Made by a program: the position numbers and the translations under genes. From positions 61,195 through 125,194 of the forward strand of contig NZ_BOPA01000029.1 of the NCBI RefSeq assembly GCF_016863515.1: a stretch of 64,000 nt of DNA. The letters are read 5' to 3'. Below, one piece after another: positions 63,841 through 64,000 of this stretch. The number at the start of each line of letters is the position of its first letter. Position 1 is the stretch's first letter. Source of the DNA: Micromonospora gifhornensis (GTDB lineage: Bacteria; Actinomycetota; Actinomycetes; Mycobacteriales; Micromonosporaceae). The notes under the pieces are model-generated. The model did not search any database. It saw nothing but the letters and a program-made list of their open reading frames with translations, and was not told the DNA's origin.

Positions 63841-64000
63841 TTAGCTGTTCCAGTACTTGGCGACCAGGTCAGCGGCCTGCTGCTCCCACTGGGCGTAGTG
63901 GTCCGGGTAGGCCGACACCTGCACGGTCTGGGCGGCCTTGGTCAGCGGCATGTCCTGCCAGCCGTCGACCTGCTTGAGGCCCTTGAGGAAGGCGGTCGTC
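63841..64000 (-). CDS. C-terminal end of a cell-wall lytic protein (5' part outside window)
   Basis: The minus strand from 64000 to the TAA at 63841-63843 gives about 52 residues: TTAFLKGLKQVDGWQDMPLT, then KAAQTVQVSAYPDHYAQWEQ, then QAADLVAKYWNS. The pattern FLKxLxxVDGWxxMPLTxAAQxVQxSAYPxxY is the usual C-terminal part of actinobacterial lytic transglycosylase and NlpC/P60-type peptidoglycan hydrolases. The catalytic domain would lie outside the window, so the exact class is open. Confidence 0.75.
   Translation of the reverse strand, partial: TTAFLKGLKQVDGWQDMPLTKAAQTVQVSAYPDHYAQWEQQAADLVAKYWNS

Overview
The window is about 64 kb of very GC-rich DNA from a filamentous actinobacterium, most likely Micromonospora or a close relative in the Micromonosporaceae. 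This rests on family content, GC-rich codon use, frequent GTG starts and many TAnnnT promoter boxes 6-7 nt before a start codon (the leaderless-mRNA pattern). It looks like ordinary chromosome: I see no intact transposon, prophage, integrase or CRISPR array. One small stretch (about 42.2-44.1 kb) is a gene graveyard.

Layout. 1-3.5 kb: end of xylA, then xylB and an MFS transporter. 3.5-9.9 kb: an alpha-glucoside-type ABC uptake operon (binding protein, two permeases, LacI regulator, GH13 glucosidase) behind a LacI-type operator. 10-15 kb: secreted M23 peptidase, TspO, a four-gene operon (nucleotidyltransferase, BON, phosphoesterase, GPGG micro-protein), a dTMP-kinase-like gene and an SDR. 15-18.6 kb: RpiR regulator, SigB-type sigma factor, NlpC/P60 hydrolase. 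19-25.5 kb: small conserved actinobacterial genes, DAHP synthase with a candidate attenuator, a DUF839 protein. 25.6-33.3 kb: M16 peptidase pair, asd, CBS protein, SCP2 plus glycogen-debranching enzyme, acyltransferase. 33.3-37.2 kb: response regulator, degenerate kinase and histidine kinase. 37.4-42.2 kb: PQQ sugar dehydrogenase with CBM2, then an ECF42-type sigma factor flanked by two YCII/DGPF genes and a DUF899 gene. 42.2-44.1 kb: broken genes, then tRNA-Arg. 44.2-64 kb: hydrolase, HPF-like protein, ssb, and cobalamin genes (cobD-cobQ, cobB, cobC-cobT-cysG) interspersed with rhodanese, kinase, M20 peptidase, DNA ligase, SURF1 and a class A PBP.

Best leads. (1) A leaderless 19-codon ORF containing Tyr-Arg-Trp-Phe, followed by a hairpin with a T-tract, upstream of DAHP synthase: a candidate aromatic-amino-acid attenuator. 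(2) Three promoters of form (T/C)GTCGA-N17-CGAC around the ECF42 locus, which define a local regulon. (3) A CobB homologue altered at its P-loop, its acidic motif and its glutamine-amidotransferase cysteine. (4) A 56-bp dispersed repeat, one copy of which is translated as the interdomain linker of the CysG-type protein. (5) A 33-bp tandem repeat inserted in frame in cobT. Function calls rest on reading motifs by eye; no database was searched.
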